A stretch of DNA of 64,000 nt from Zhengitettix transpicula (taxonomy: Eukaryota; Arthropoda; Insecta; Orthoptera; Tetrigidae): the NCBI GenBank assembly GCA_037074705.1, contig CM073596.1, positions 14,316,501-14,380,500 of the forward strand, given 5' to 3'. Positions 47,243 to 57,985 of the stretch are shown here, in pieces (the stretch's first letter is position 1; each line of letters starts with the position of its first letter). The position numbers were made by a program, and so were the translations under genes. The notes beneath the pieces were generated by a model. That model worked only from the letters and a program-made list of their open reading frames with translations. It was not told the origin of the DNA and did not search any database.

Positions 47243-47900
47243 AGGTTGAGATTTAAAAAAGATACAATATTACATAATATTTTTAGTCGCGACACTTTTA
47301 CAAAAATTACAACTGTTTAATAAATTATTCGCCCATTAGGTGCTGACATTTTAAATGTAATTTGAGATTAATATTAAACTATAATTCCGATAGCTCTAGA
47401 AATTTTATTTGCATTTGTTGAAAGATTTTTTTTATTACTGAAAATCCAAACATATTTATTAAACTCAATTGTATATAACATTTAATATTAATAAACAGTT
47501 ACATTGAGCTGTTTTTGATGAACCGCGCTTTGGATTTCCTCAGAGTTTACGAGTAGGAGCACAGGCTGGTTGCATGTCGCTGTCGTAAACCATTACGTTA
47601 TCCCACTATACGTGACTACGTTGTGTGGCGACTGCAATTGCGCAGCTCTATGGAGGGGTCTGGCGTTATAAAGCGAGTCGTGGGATGAAGATAGTGAGGT
47701 CCAGTGTGCGTGTAACCCATATACCTCGTTCAAACACTCTCCAGTGTTCGTGTCTACCTAACTATGTATCAGAACTCGTCTCATTATATCGACACATTTA
47801 TAAAATCAATTTCATTATTTCATTATTTACGAAATGTTGTTCCTTTGACTCTCAAAATCATGATTCTTCATTGCATCCGTATTTTATTTAATAATTCTTT
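47243..47900. other. Intergenic ahead of a tandem array
   Basis: A GC-richer stretch (47515-47760) is partly open on the plus strand (47625-47891, 88 codons). No homology recognised. It could be the leader of the element whose tandem units follow, but this is speculative. Confidence 0.4.
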
Positions 47901-49241
47901 TTCTACCCGCCCCTGTGCTACCAATTTCTCTATCAAACATAATGAAACCATATTTTTCTTTAAATACTGCTCTATTATCCTATCGCCTCAGTTACATAAT
48001 AAAATTTTAATATCTTTCTTGTTGCATCCTATAATTTATACGTTAAGTTCGTCAGTCAATTTCACTCGCTTCTAATTAATCCATTCATCTTTAACTATTT
48101 AATATTTTATATATTTTTAACGTGAATGTCTTTATAGAAGGGTAAATCATGACCGTGACCGGCATCGCGACATGATAGCTCATTCACATGAATTTTATTT
48201 TACACGGTACTACTGGAAAAGATTTAATTTTTATTTTTAGTCCGCTCAATTTTTTTTAATTATATATAAAATAAAACGTAGTTTATGACCAATAACGAAC
48301 AGTTTCCTCCAAAACTTCAGTAGAAATTAAATCTTAATTTTAGATAAAGATTAATAATTATTTTTCTACCCGCCCCTGTAGTAACAATTTCTCTATCAAA
48401 CATAGTGAAGCCATATTTTTGCTTTAAATACTGCTCTATTATCCGATCGCCTCAGTTACATAATAAAATTTTAATATCTTTCTTGCATCCTATAATTTAT
48501 ACGTTAAGTTCGTCAGTCAATTTCACTCGCTTCTCCTTCATCTTTAACTATTTAATATTTTATATATTTTTAACGTGAATGTCTTTATAGAAGGGTAAAT
48601 CATGACCGTGACTGGCATCGCGACATTAGCACATTCACATGAATTTTCTTTTAAACGGTCCTACTGGAAAAGATTTAATTTTTATTTTTAGTCCGTTCAA
48701 TTTTTTTTAATTATATAAAATAAAACGTAGTTTATGACTAATAACGAACAGTTTCTTCCAAAACTTCAATAGAAATTAAATCTTAATTTGAGATAAAGAT
48801 TGATAATTCATTTTCTACGCGCCCCTGTACTAACAATTTCTCTATGAAACATAATGAAGCCATATCTTTGCTTTAAATACTGCTCTATTATCCGATCGCC
48901 TCAGTTACGTAATAAAATTTAAATATCTTTCTTGTTGCATCCTATAATTTATACGTTAAGTTCGTCAGTCAACTTCACTCGCTGCTCCTTAATCCATTCA
49001 TGTAACTATTTAATATTTTATATATGAATGTCTTTATAGAAGGGTAAATCATGACCGTGACCGGCACCGCGACATGATAGCTCATTCACATGAATTTTTT
49101 TTACACGGCCTAACCTATGCACCATCTGGAAAAGATTTAATTTTTATTTTAAGTCCGTCCAATGAAACGTAGTTTATGACCATTAAGGAACAGTTTCTTC
49201 CAAAACTTCAGTAGAAATTAAATTTTAATTCCAGATAAAGA
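47901..49241. repeat. Tandem array, three units of about 455 bp
   Basis: TTCTACCCGCCCCTG or TTCTACGCGCCCCTG opens units at 47901, 48363 and 48813 (periods 462 and 450). Each unit runs through TCGCCTCAGTTACATAATAA, CGTTAAGTTCGTCAGTCAA, GGGTAAATCATGACCGTGAC and AAAACGTAGTTTATGAC to AGATAAAGAT. Plus-strand ORFs (47625-47891, 47764-48075) enter the first unit but are closed in the others. Confidence 0.9.
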
Positions 49242-49520
49242 TATAACCGAGATGTTACGTATTAAACATAATGTTAAGTCACTTAATGCCGTAATGTCAA
49301 AACCGAAACTTATTTGTTATTTATCCTTTGTGATTCTTCAAACTTAATTTCTAAGTATATGATGTCTTTGCCTATTTATTTCGTTAGTCTTTAAATTTAG
49401 TATAATATCCTTGTACCACAATTCGTTATCTTTGTTTTCACAAACCTGATGACTGTCCACATTAGTACCGAAACATGTAGTTTGATTAATTAAATTATAA
49501 TATTAAAAGTCTGTTTTCAA
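49242..49520 (+). repeat. Retroelement-like tail following the array
   Basis: After the third unit, unique sequence leads to AACCTGATGACTGTCCAC ... ACCGAAACATGTAGT at 49444-49481, then AT-rich DNA. The order CTGATGA, spacer, CGAAAC is the same as in several retroelement ends. The tandem units followed by a single tail suggest an element with repeated upstream modules; this is inference. Confidence 0.4.
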
Positions 49521-51075
49521 TATTTTATGTAGTCAAAAATTTCTTAATTCAGAAAACTGATAGCTACCCTTCCGATTGCAATAAATCTGATGTCTTGTTA
49601 ATAAGGGGCTAAAGCTATAAATCATCACATCGACAATGTAACATTCTCAGAAGTATGAAAACACGTTCAACAACCACCGACGACAATATTTCATCGGGAG
49701 AGAAATTGTCGAGCAGATCTGGGAAATAAGTGATCACCTAAAGAGAGTGACACTTCCCCGTAAAGGCGAGTTTCTTCATTGGCTCCTCCTTGATAAATAG
49801 CTGCCCCCCCCCTCCCCTTCCCAACCCCCTGAAAGTTTGTTGTGCAACTTTTGCTTCTGTCACGTCAACAAATGCCTCGGCTTGTTAAAGTAAGTAAAAG
49901 CCACCATTAATATCAGACGACCCAGACTCGTTCCCGGTTCAGATGTGTTTCTGTAATTTTGAAAGCATTTCAACGAGTCAAAGTTCGTAACTTTGTTTCG
50001 CTAACAAAAATATCATTTTTCATACGAGAAATGCAAATTACAGTTGCGTGGATTTTTCCGTTGTGTGGAAGGTGAACTTGGACGTAATGTGACTGCCAAT
50101 TATTTTTAACTTACAATTTCGCATCGTACCGTGATACTTAGAATAAACATGATCGATAAAATGCGTTATATACTTGAATATGTTGCTTGTACTTGTTCGG
50201 TCCATATAATAAATTTCTGTAATAATGGTAATAATTCTATATAAAATTCTATATAAAATATCTGCACTCTCAAAGAAATTATTAAATATTTTTTTCTAGT
50301 CCAAACCCCTGTTACATTTTAAATTTAAAAATGTATACAGCTGGAATTATGAATTTTTTTTCTCCCAGGAGAGATTTCGGTTGATCCCTGAAATTCTTTG
50401 TGGCATCGCGCGAAATACTTGTGGCTCCACGTAATTCGCAGGAACTGATTGATGTGCAAAATTACAACATTGTTGCGGCTTCAAATGGGAATTCTACAAA
50501 GCAATGGAGTTCGAATTTCGTGCTTGAACGAAAGCGCCTTTGAATTCCAAACTTAGGTAGTGAAAGAACTACTAATAAATGGACAAATATTATACGTGCA
50601 ATTGTCATTAAATTGTAAGGAAGTGGGGAAAAGTTTGTGAATGAAATCAGCCGGTTCATTGGCGCCACAATGTAATATTCTAGTAACATAACTAACGCTC
50701 AGGCTGCGTTTGGTTTGTTTACTTCCATAAATAGCGCTACTCAAGCACGGCCTCGAAACTTATGCCCCTAGAGACTTGTCCTGCGTCCTTCTGTGCTTCC
50801 GCAGGTAATGCTATTACGCGTTTGTTCCTTGTAAAGAGATTTGTGTAACGTGGGTAATGGAGCGGGTAACTCCCTTATACCTCCCCACTTACACCCTTTC
50901 CTCCGGCCACCGCAGAAGCAGTGCCTCTGTGCATCAGAAACAATATTCTCGTTGGAATCGTAATAAGAGGACGAATATTTTACCAATTTTACAAAGAACG
51001 TTTTAAAAGGCACAAATTTACGAACTTCAAAATTCATGATAAAAGGAAACTTGAATTATCACCTCCATTTAAAAC
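49521..51075. other. Intergenic; nothing recognised
   Basis: Contains a C-rich tract at about 49803-49830 and GC-richer DNA at 50760-50930. ORFs on the minus strand (50462-50689, 50553-50744, 50768-51037) are under 90 codons and unassigned. Confidence 0.45.
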
Positions 51076-51141
51076 AAATACATATTTTCCAGTTTTAATT
51101 TATAAAACATTTGATGACCTTATACAGACACTTTTATTTTT

Positions 51142-52211
51142 TATTGAAAGCTACATTCCCAGTGTCAAGAAATGGTGCCATGTTTTACTAAATATACCTA
51201 GAAAATTAACTTACATTTTCCGAAAGATTTCGTATTGGTTTTTTTTATTATCATTGGATGGAGTATTGCTGGATATATTTTTACTTTTTACTCAATCAAA
51301 CTATTTCAGCTTTATTTCATTAGGAAAAATGGAACTATATTTTTATAACGCGTGAATGTATCACTCGCCAACGTAGTATGTGACGTCACGGTCTCTTGGC
51401 GCGCAATAATTTAACACAAAATGATCACATTAACTGATATTCATAAATTTTCTCAACTACAATTCTTTTCACCTTTTGCTAGGGGTTTCAAACCCCCCCC
51501 CCCCCACCCGCAATAGTGCCGGTTCTCGAGTTTCCCAGTTTTTGTTTGCATTGCATGGGTACTCATTCTTTACACATTTACAATCAAATATGAAAAATTA
51601 TAATGATATACACATATAACAAAAGAATTTTTAAGAATCTCACTTGAAATAATTCGATAGTTTTAGCACATTAAAAATCCATTAAATTATAATGATTAAC
51701 AAATATTAGGTATTGGATTTACCATCATTATATGTCGCCAGTACATATAAATTTGGGCAAAATAAAGGTACGTGCCATATTTATTCCATGTCAGTCATTT
51801 AAAATTCAAGTTATTTAGAAGTAAATTAGTTCCACAGATCGTATAACCTTTCGTATTGCTTTTTATTAACATTCGGCGGAGTATTGCTGGATAAAATTAT
51901 ACTTTTTAAGCAATAAAATTATTTATGATTTATATAAAAAAAGGAACTATTTACTTTGTTGCGCGTTGTAACGTCTGTCTCGAGTGTGCCGTGACGTCAT
52001 GATTTCTTGATGCGCAGTAATTTAACACACAAGGATAACATTTTTTAATTATAATACTTTCCACCTGACAGGTTTCTCACCTGCACAGCACCGTTTCTCG
52101 TTGTTTGAAGAATATGTGAACCAAATTTTGTTGCAATCTGTCCACGCGTTTAAATATGTATAGAGATTAACGTAAATACATACAAATATACATCCTTTTT
52201 TATTATATAGA
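51142..52211 (-). mobile_element. Helitron fragments inside family C (copy 5)
   Basis: Two reverse-oriented pieces are present. One (51142-51560) covers the middle and carries GTGACGTCACGGTCTCTTGG and a C-run after AGGGGTTTCAAA. The second (about 51850-52211) repeats the middle and reaches the Helitron 5' end (minus strand TCTATATAATAAAAAAGG after A). About 280 bp of unassigned DNA lies between. The CTAG terminus is missing. The 5' end abuts family C sequence TTATGACGACG, so the Helitron landed in its left arm. Confidence 0.78.
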
Positions 52212-52212
52212 T

Positions 52213-52266
52213 TATGACGACGTTTCGATACCTTTTTGTATCATCTTCAGTATTTTCTTACAGAGG
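52213..52266 (-). ncRNA. Hammerhead-ribozyme-like core in family C left arm
   Basis: The minus strand reads CTGAAGA, then stem II GATAC-AAAAAG-GTATC, then GAAAC, GTC loop, GTC, AT. This fits CUGANGA, stem II, GAAA, a two-base-pair stem III (AC/GU) and cleavage site GUC. Minimal type I hammerheads with such short stem III are known from Penelope-like elements. Stem I is poor here: the bases before CTGAAGA and after GTC do not pair well. Activity is therefore doubtful as a monomer. Confidence 0.4.
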
Positions 52267-52776
52267 ATGTATTTACAATAGATTAGATTCAGATTTATTA
52301 TTCATTTCATTAGTCCTCAGTCGAGGAAATAGGACACGTCATAATATAATATTACATGAAAAGAAAAATTATTACAAATACACAATTTAAAAAACAAACG
52401 TACTTTATACCAAAAAAAATTATTTAAAACTACGTTAAAGATATTAATATTTCCGTAATTAGTAATTATATAAATAAGTGCTTTAATTCACCTTAAATTT
52501 CGTTTCGACAGAGTTTCCAGTAGAAAATGTTATATCGATTCCTGTTGAACATGAAAAAGAAAATACGCCAACAGTTAAATTTTATAATATTATCATCGTA
52601 AAATAATAGCGTAACTTGATAGGATACCAGCAAGCTATTTTATTAAAGAGAATCTTTCGACGAACTCTTTCAGCGAATAATATGCTCCATTACTTTATAG
52701 TATGATTGTTTAAAGGCAATCAAATGTACACAAAAAAAAGAAATAATAAAGAACTTTCCAAATTAACACAGGACTC

Positions 52777-53230
52777 GCACATCTCTCTGGTTTTTTGAAC
52801 TAAGGTTCCCACATGTCGAGGCACCTCGGTCTGTTTTGAGAGGTGTTTGGTCCGGGGTCGCAGACCTTGGGCATACGGTAAGAGTTGTCCGCAATTCGTA
52901 TTGGAATAGTCGGCCAGCTGCCTCCTAAACTGGCCAAGGCATGGCGAGGGGTAAGCTGCGACCCCACAGAAAAACCCCTCACCCGCCATCAGAAGGGCGT
53001 GGGACAAGTACCAAATGCCCGACCTACCTGATGCAGGTTTTTATAGGGTTTATCCTGCATTACTTTAAGGCGAATGCCGGGTACGATCCTTAAACTATAG
53101 CACGGGGGCCCTAGTTAACCCTTGGCTACCATCCTCCATCCTTCTGCATCCCCCCTTTCAAATCCCTTTCCTATGCTATAAGAGGGGATTTGCCATTATG
53201 TATACATAGCCTGTCTACACCCAAAAAAAA
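52777..53230 (+). mobile_element. Family A copy inside family C (A13)
   Basis: Flanked by AACACAGGACTC at 52765-52776 and 53229-53240. The 5' end is truncated (GCACATCTCTCTGGTTTTTT) and the tail is of the GCCTGTCTACACCC-A(n) subfamily. Removing it joins GGACTC to TGTAGGAAAATACCTGAAGG, restoring the centre of family C. ORFs 52720-53007 and 52800-52982 are repeat frames. Confidence 0.9.
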
Positions 53231-53251
53231 CACAGGACTCTGTAGGAAAAT

Positions 53252-53297
53252 ACCTGAAGGTGATACAAAAAGGTGTTGAAACGGCGTCATAATTAAA
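53252..53297 (+). ncRNA. Hammerhead-like core in family C right arm (decayed)
   Basis: CTGAAGG, GATAC-AAAAAG-GTGTT, GAAACGGCGTC. Compared with the left arm it has an A to G change at the last base of the core and a broken stem II, so this copy is unlikely to fold correctly. Confidence 0.3.
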
Positions 53298-53362
53298 AAT
53301 ATAAAATGTCTGTCTTAGGTCATCAATTGTTTTATTTTTATTTTTATAAATACATATTTTCC

Positions 53363-54234
53363 CAATATTTTCACAAGAGGTGATGACTTGTAAAGTAAAA
53401 AAAACTGATCATAATACATCACATAGAAAACTAAGGTAATTTGTAAACGTCGCAATACAAGTTAATGATTCCATTTCCAGTAGTGTTTCCTTATTCTTTA
53501 TAACACATAAGTTCAATAATAATATCCGAATTAACTCCATATTAATTAAGCACCTGGGCAAGTATTCCACAAAAGATTGCAGAACATTTACATGCTATTT
53601 TTAAAAAAAATACGATTATTATAACTTTTATAAATGGGTCAAGTGGAAATGAGTTATTTTATAATCACGGAGCGATTTCGTGATACGCTGTTTGGATTCC
53701 TCGTCATGTCTCACCTGTCATTTCCTATTCGAAATCGCTCGGTACCCGTCATGTATAATTTAAGGCAAAGCGAATGGCACTGCCTGGACATGGAGATCTC
53801 CCTTATGAGTTGTAATTCACAGAGGTGCACGAGCGAATGCATTTACAAGTCTGGGGAAATCGAACGACGCTCGCAGCGGAAGCACTCTGAAGGCGTCAAT
53901 AATTTATTCGCGTCCAACAGAACGCCGACGTTCGTCCAGTCACAACTCATCTGCTGGATACGACACGTCACTGGGGCCGGAAATATACCACTGCAGGAGG
54001 CCAAATCCCTCTGGGTAAAACACAGGTCTTTTCATACTCACGCCTTCCTGCCCCAATTTGCAGTGACCTTTCATTCAGCGGGAAATAATCACGGAAAATA
54101 TTTATTTATATTTTATAATTGGCTTTATTTCGTCATATTTTTTGTTAACAAAAAGCATTACATCCCAGGAATGAGTCATGATTATCTAATTCATCACCAT
54201 TTCTACTAATGGGCAATTCTAAGACATTAAATGT
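53363..54234. other. Intergenic with a 191-codon ORF, unrecognised
   Basis: The plus strand is open from 53634 to 54209 (191 codons; GC-richer at 53640-54090). The translation starts MGQVEMSYFIITERFRDTLF. It includes several Cys residues near the middle (C-rich around residues 65-75) and ends in a hydrophobic stretch near residue 165. No family recognised. Codon use shows no obvious bias, so chance openness cannot be excluded. Confidence 0.3.
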
Positions 54235-54243
54235 GCCTCACGC

Positions 54244-54786
54244 TTTTTTTTATGTGTAGACTGACTATGAATAGGGTAATCCACATAGTGGCAACTCCCC
54301 TCTTATAGCATAGGAAATGGATTTGAAAGGGAGGGATGCGGAAGGGTAGAGAAAGGCAGCCAAGGGTTAACTAGGTCTCCCGGGCTAGGGTTTAAGGATC
54401 CTACCCGGCATTCGCATAAAAGTAATGCAGGGAAAATCCTAAAAAAACCTGCATCAGGTAGGTCGGGCATTTGGTACTTGTCCAACGCCCTTCCGCTGGC
54501 GGGAGAGGGGTTTTCTGTGGGGTCGCAGCTTTCCCCTCGCCGTGCCTTGACCAATTTAGGAGGCAGTTGGCCGACTATTCCAATAGGAATAGACGACAAC
54601 TCTTACCGAAAGCCCAAGGTCTGCGACCCCGGAACAGACACCTCTCAAAACAGGCTGAGGTGCCTCGGCATATGGGAACCGTAGTTAAAAAAAGCAGAGA
54701 GATGTGAAGGCATCCCCTAAGGTAGCCTCCGCCAGAGCTCTCTGGGAAGGTTCACGTGCGAGAGAATTCTCTCGCAGGCTTCCCTC
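54244..54786 (-). mobile_element. Family A copy, GTGTAGACAGGC-tail subfamily (A14)
   Basis: The tail side begins with a T-run then ATGTGTAGACTGACTATGAA. The body is complete and one head hairpin is present (GTGCGAGAGAATTCTCTCGC). GCCTCACGC plus T-run at 54235 and GCCTCGCGC plus T-run at 54787 form a near-perfect target duplication with one change. ORFs 54303-54599, 54471-54707 and 54478-54684 are repeat frames. Confidence 0.85.
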
Positions 54787-54795
54787 GCCTCGCGC

Positions 54796-55165
54796 TTTTT
54801 TTGGGGGTGGGGGGGGGGGTGTAGACAGGCTATATATAGGGTACTCCACATAGTGGTAACTCCCCTCTTATATAATAGGAAAGGGATTTGAAAGGGGGGA
54901 TGCGGAAGGGTGGAGGAAGGTAGCCAAGGGTTAACTAGGGCCCCCGGGCTATAATTTAAGGATTCTACCCGGCAATTCGCCTAAAAGTAATGCAGGACAA
55001 ACCCTATAAAAACCTGCATCACGTAGGTCGGGCATTTGGTACCTGTGCCATGCCCTTCCGATGGCGGGAGAGGGGTTAGCTGTGGGGTCGTAGTTTTCCC
55101 CTCGCCGTGCCTTGACCAATTTAGGAGGCAGCTGGCCGACTATTCCAATAGGAATAGCGGACAAC
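54796..55165 (-). mobile_element. Family A copy directly adjoining A14 (A15)
   Basis: It begins in the downstream duplicated target of A14 (T-run then G-run, then GTGTAGACAGGCTATATA) and is 5'-truncated at AATAGGAATAGCGGACAAC. The expected downstream direct repeat is not clear. ORF 54949-55200 is a repeat frame. Confidence 0.82.
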
Positions 55166-56501
55166 ATTTTTATTTTCATGTATGATTTTTTTGTGTTCAT
55201 GGCTTAACACGTCACTTCCGACCAACCAGTCCTATACAACGAAAAATGTATGTTTTATCAAGCTTTTTCACAGTTTTTCTGATGACTGTAATCATCCTGT
55301 ATATACATTAAAAAAAAATTAAAATCCTACTTAATAATATTCGTTCTGACGATTAACAGACAAAAACAACTCCCAGGCAGTTTGGTAATTTTTCAGGGCT
55401 CATGCGAAATCGTTGCCCAGCAAAGCGTGCCTTTCTAAGCGGTCATAAAATCTGACGTGACCGGAATTAAGGACGTCGATTTCCTGGAACTGTCTCAGTG
55501 GAGCCTTGACGAATGTGGAAGATTCCAATGATGAATACAGGAGTAGCAACTGTCTTGATTCTCAATTTAATTAGTACAGTTACCTTTGGTGCTCGTCGAG
55601 CTAGATTCATAAATTAATAATAAATTCACTCCTCCCAATGGAAAAAAGAAAATTTAGTATTGTGATAGACATTAACGTCAAGTCCTTAAACAATCTAAAT
55701 ATGAATCACTCACTTATAATATTCGAGCACGTCATTGTCATCCTAATTAATGTATAATAAATGGCACGACCCCCCAAATAATTTAACGAAACACACATTT
55801 GTGAATCTATGTAAGTGGTTTCGAAAAGCTTTGTATACACCTAAACAGTACAAAGCAAACAGAAGAAGAAATTTTCAATGTGAACGGCTGCTTAATAATA
55901 AAATAATAAAAACTGTTTTGATACCCTCGGGGTCACGTAATATCACAGGTAAAAAACTCTGGACTAGACGGGGTCTGAAAGTGATCGGTGCGGTTATAAA
56001 ATATTTTAAGCTACAGAGGCAGGAAAAATTTACTTTTTTTTTTGTAAACAAAATTAGTTAACTTTTGTTACGTTTCAGCAATATCCGTGTTTGGGTAAAA
56101 TTTTTAAAAAAATCTACGCACTTTCGATGAGTGCGTGAGGATTTTATGAATGTCTAAATTAAACAAATTTCATTGTCATAGTTTTTTGACAGCGAAACAC
56201 AAACGAGAAAAATCGCCATTTATAACGAAAAATAAATAACTGTGTATGTACGTATATTACCAACAGCTATTGGGATCGTTCCAGGTGGCAGTCTAAAGCA
56301 AATATATATAAAAAAAAGTATTACAAATAAAACAATTTTGAAATAAGCAGAATAATAATAATAATAAAATAAGTCTCTGAAATTTGTCCTGAAAATTTGT
56401 TCACTCCATCCACACTTCACTTTACTAAAGAATAATATACCCCTAAATTTATAAAATACATAATAAAAAAAATACACTTCATTACACTAATTTCTTTATA
56501 T
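55166..56501. other. Intergenic; nothing recognised
   Basis: GC-richer at 55375-55520; a 103-codon plus-strand ORF at 55750-56061 is lysine/arginine-rich and unrecognised. An (ATA)n tract lies at about 56350-56370. Confidence 0.45.
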
Positions 56502-56974
56502 TTCTTTAGGTTAACAGGCTACATGAGAGTAATCCACATGATGGCAACTCACCTTTAATAATATAGGAAGGGATTTGAAAGGGGGGATGCGGAAGGTTAG
56601 AGGAAGATAGCAAAGGGTTACCTACCCGACACTCGCCTAAAAGTAATGCAGGACAAGCCCTAGAAAACCTGTATCAAGTAGAGCGGGCATTGGGTACTTG
56701 TCCCACGCCCTTCCGATAGCGTAACAGGAGTTTGCTGTGGGGACGCAGCATTCCATTTTCCGTGCCTCGACCAGTTTAGGGGGCAGCTGGCCGACTATTC
56801 CAATGGGAATAGCGAACAACTCTTACCGTATGCCCAAGGTCTGTGACCCCCGGAACATACACCTCTCAAAAGCAAGCCGAGGTGCCTCGGCATGTGGGAA
56901 CCTTAGTTCCAAAGACCAGGGAGATGTGAAGGTAGCCTCCGCCAGAGCTTTCTGGGAAGGTTCACCTGCGAGAG
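56502..56974 (-). mobile_element. Family A copy (A16), first of three in a row
   Basis: The tail is TTTAGGTTAACAGGCTAC. A deletion removes the AACTAGGGCCCCCGGGCTAT block, so GGGTTACC joins TACCCGACACTC. The head ends in the first half of a hairpin (CACCTGCGAGAG), where A17 begins. ORFs 56637-56819 and 56737-57042 are repeat frames. Confidence 0.85.
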
Positions 56975-56976
56975 TT

Positions 56977-57428
56977 GTTTTTTGTGACAACAGGCTACAT
57001 GAGGGTAAATCCACTTTGGGCAACTTCCCTTTAATAGCATAGGAAGGGATTTGAAAGGGGTGATGCGGAGGGTAGAGGAACGTAGCCAAGCGTTACTAGG
57101 GCCCCGGGGCTATATTTTAAGGATCCTACCCGGCATTCGCCTAAAGAAATGCAGGGAAAACCCTAGAAAAACCTGCATCGGGTAGATCGGGCATTGGGTA
57201 CTTGTCCCGCGCCCTTCCGATAGCGTGACAGGAGTTTGCTGTGGGGACGCAGCATTCCCTTCTCCGTGCCTCGACCAGTTTAGGAGGCAGCTGGCCGACT
57301 ATTCCAATAGGAATAGTGGAAAACTCTTGCCGTATGCCCAAGGTCTGCGACCCCGGAACATACACCTCTCAAAACAGACCGAGGTGCCTCGGCATGTGGG
57401 AACCTTAGTTCCAAAAAACCACAGAGAG
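56977..57428 (-). mobile_element. Family A copy (A17), inserted in the head of A16
   Basis: The tail is TTGTTTTTTGTGACAACAGG. The body is complete to GTTCCAAAAAACCACAGAGAG, where A18 interrupts it. It carries CCACTTTGGGCAACT instead of CCACATGGTGGCAACT, a variant shared with A11 and A18 that marks a subfamily. Confidence 0.85.
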
Positions 57429-57973
57429 TTTTTTTTTTTTAGGGCAATAGGCTACATGAGGGTGATCCACTTAGGGCAACTCCCCTTTAATAGCATAGGA
57501 AGGGATTTGAAAGGGGGGATTCGGAAGGGTAGAGGAAGGTAGCCAAGGGTTAACTAGGGCCCCCGGGCTATATTTTAAGGATCCTACCCGGCATTTGCCT
57601 AAAGGAATGCAGGGAAAACCTTAGAAAAACCTGCATCGGGTAGGTCGGGCATTGGGTACTTGTCCCACGCCCTTCCGATAGCGGGAGAGGAGTTTGCTGT
57701 GGGGACGCAGCTTACCCCTCGCCATGCCTTGGCGTGTTTAGGAGGCAGCTGGCCGACTATTCCAATAGGAATAGCGGACAACTCTTGCCGTATGCCCAAG
57801 GTCTGCGACCCCGGAACATACACCTCTCAAAACAGACCGAGGTGCCTCGGCATGTGGGAACCTTAGTTCAAAAAAACCAGAGAGATGTGAGTGCATCCCC
57901 AAAGGTAGCCCTCGCCAGAGCTCTCTGGGAAGGTTTACCTGCGAGAAATCCTCTCGCAGGCTTCCTTTACACC
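57429..57973 (-). mobile_element. Family A copy (A18), inserted in the head of A17
   Basis: The T-run tail is at 57429-57439. The body is complete with one head hairpin (CCTGCGAGAAATCCTCTCGC, AGG). ACCACAGAGAG flanks it at 57418-57428 and 57974-57984. ORFs 57599-57823, 57660-57866 and 57734-58006 are repeat frames. Confidence 0.88.
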
Positions 57974-57985
57974 ACCACAGAGAGA

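Larger units (their letters stand above)
51091..53347 (+). mobile_element. Family C element, long copy with nested insertions
   Basis: Direct repeats AAATACATATTTTCC lie at 51076-51090 and 53348-53362. Between them are the left arm start (TTTATAAAACATTTGATGAC, CTTATACAGACAC), Helitron sequence (51142-52211), the rest of the left arm and about 500 bp of unique interior (52212-52776), a family A insertion (52777-53230), and the right arm (53241-53347). Inverted terminal arms, a 15-bp target duplication and hammerhead-like cores in both arms fit a degenerate Penelope-like element. No reverse transcriptase or GIY-YIG motif is readable. The 144-codon ORF 50921-51355 spans flank, arm and Helitron and is not a gene. 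Confidence 0.65.

Noticed and set aside
50921..51355. A 144-codon ORF as a gene
   Set aside because: It runs through flanking DNA, the family C arm and reversed Helitron sequence, so it is accidental.
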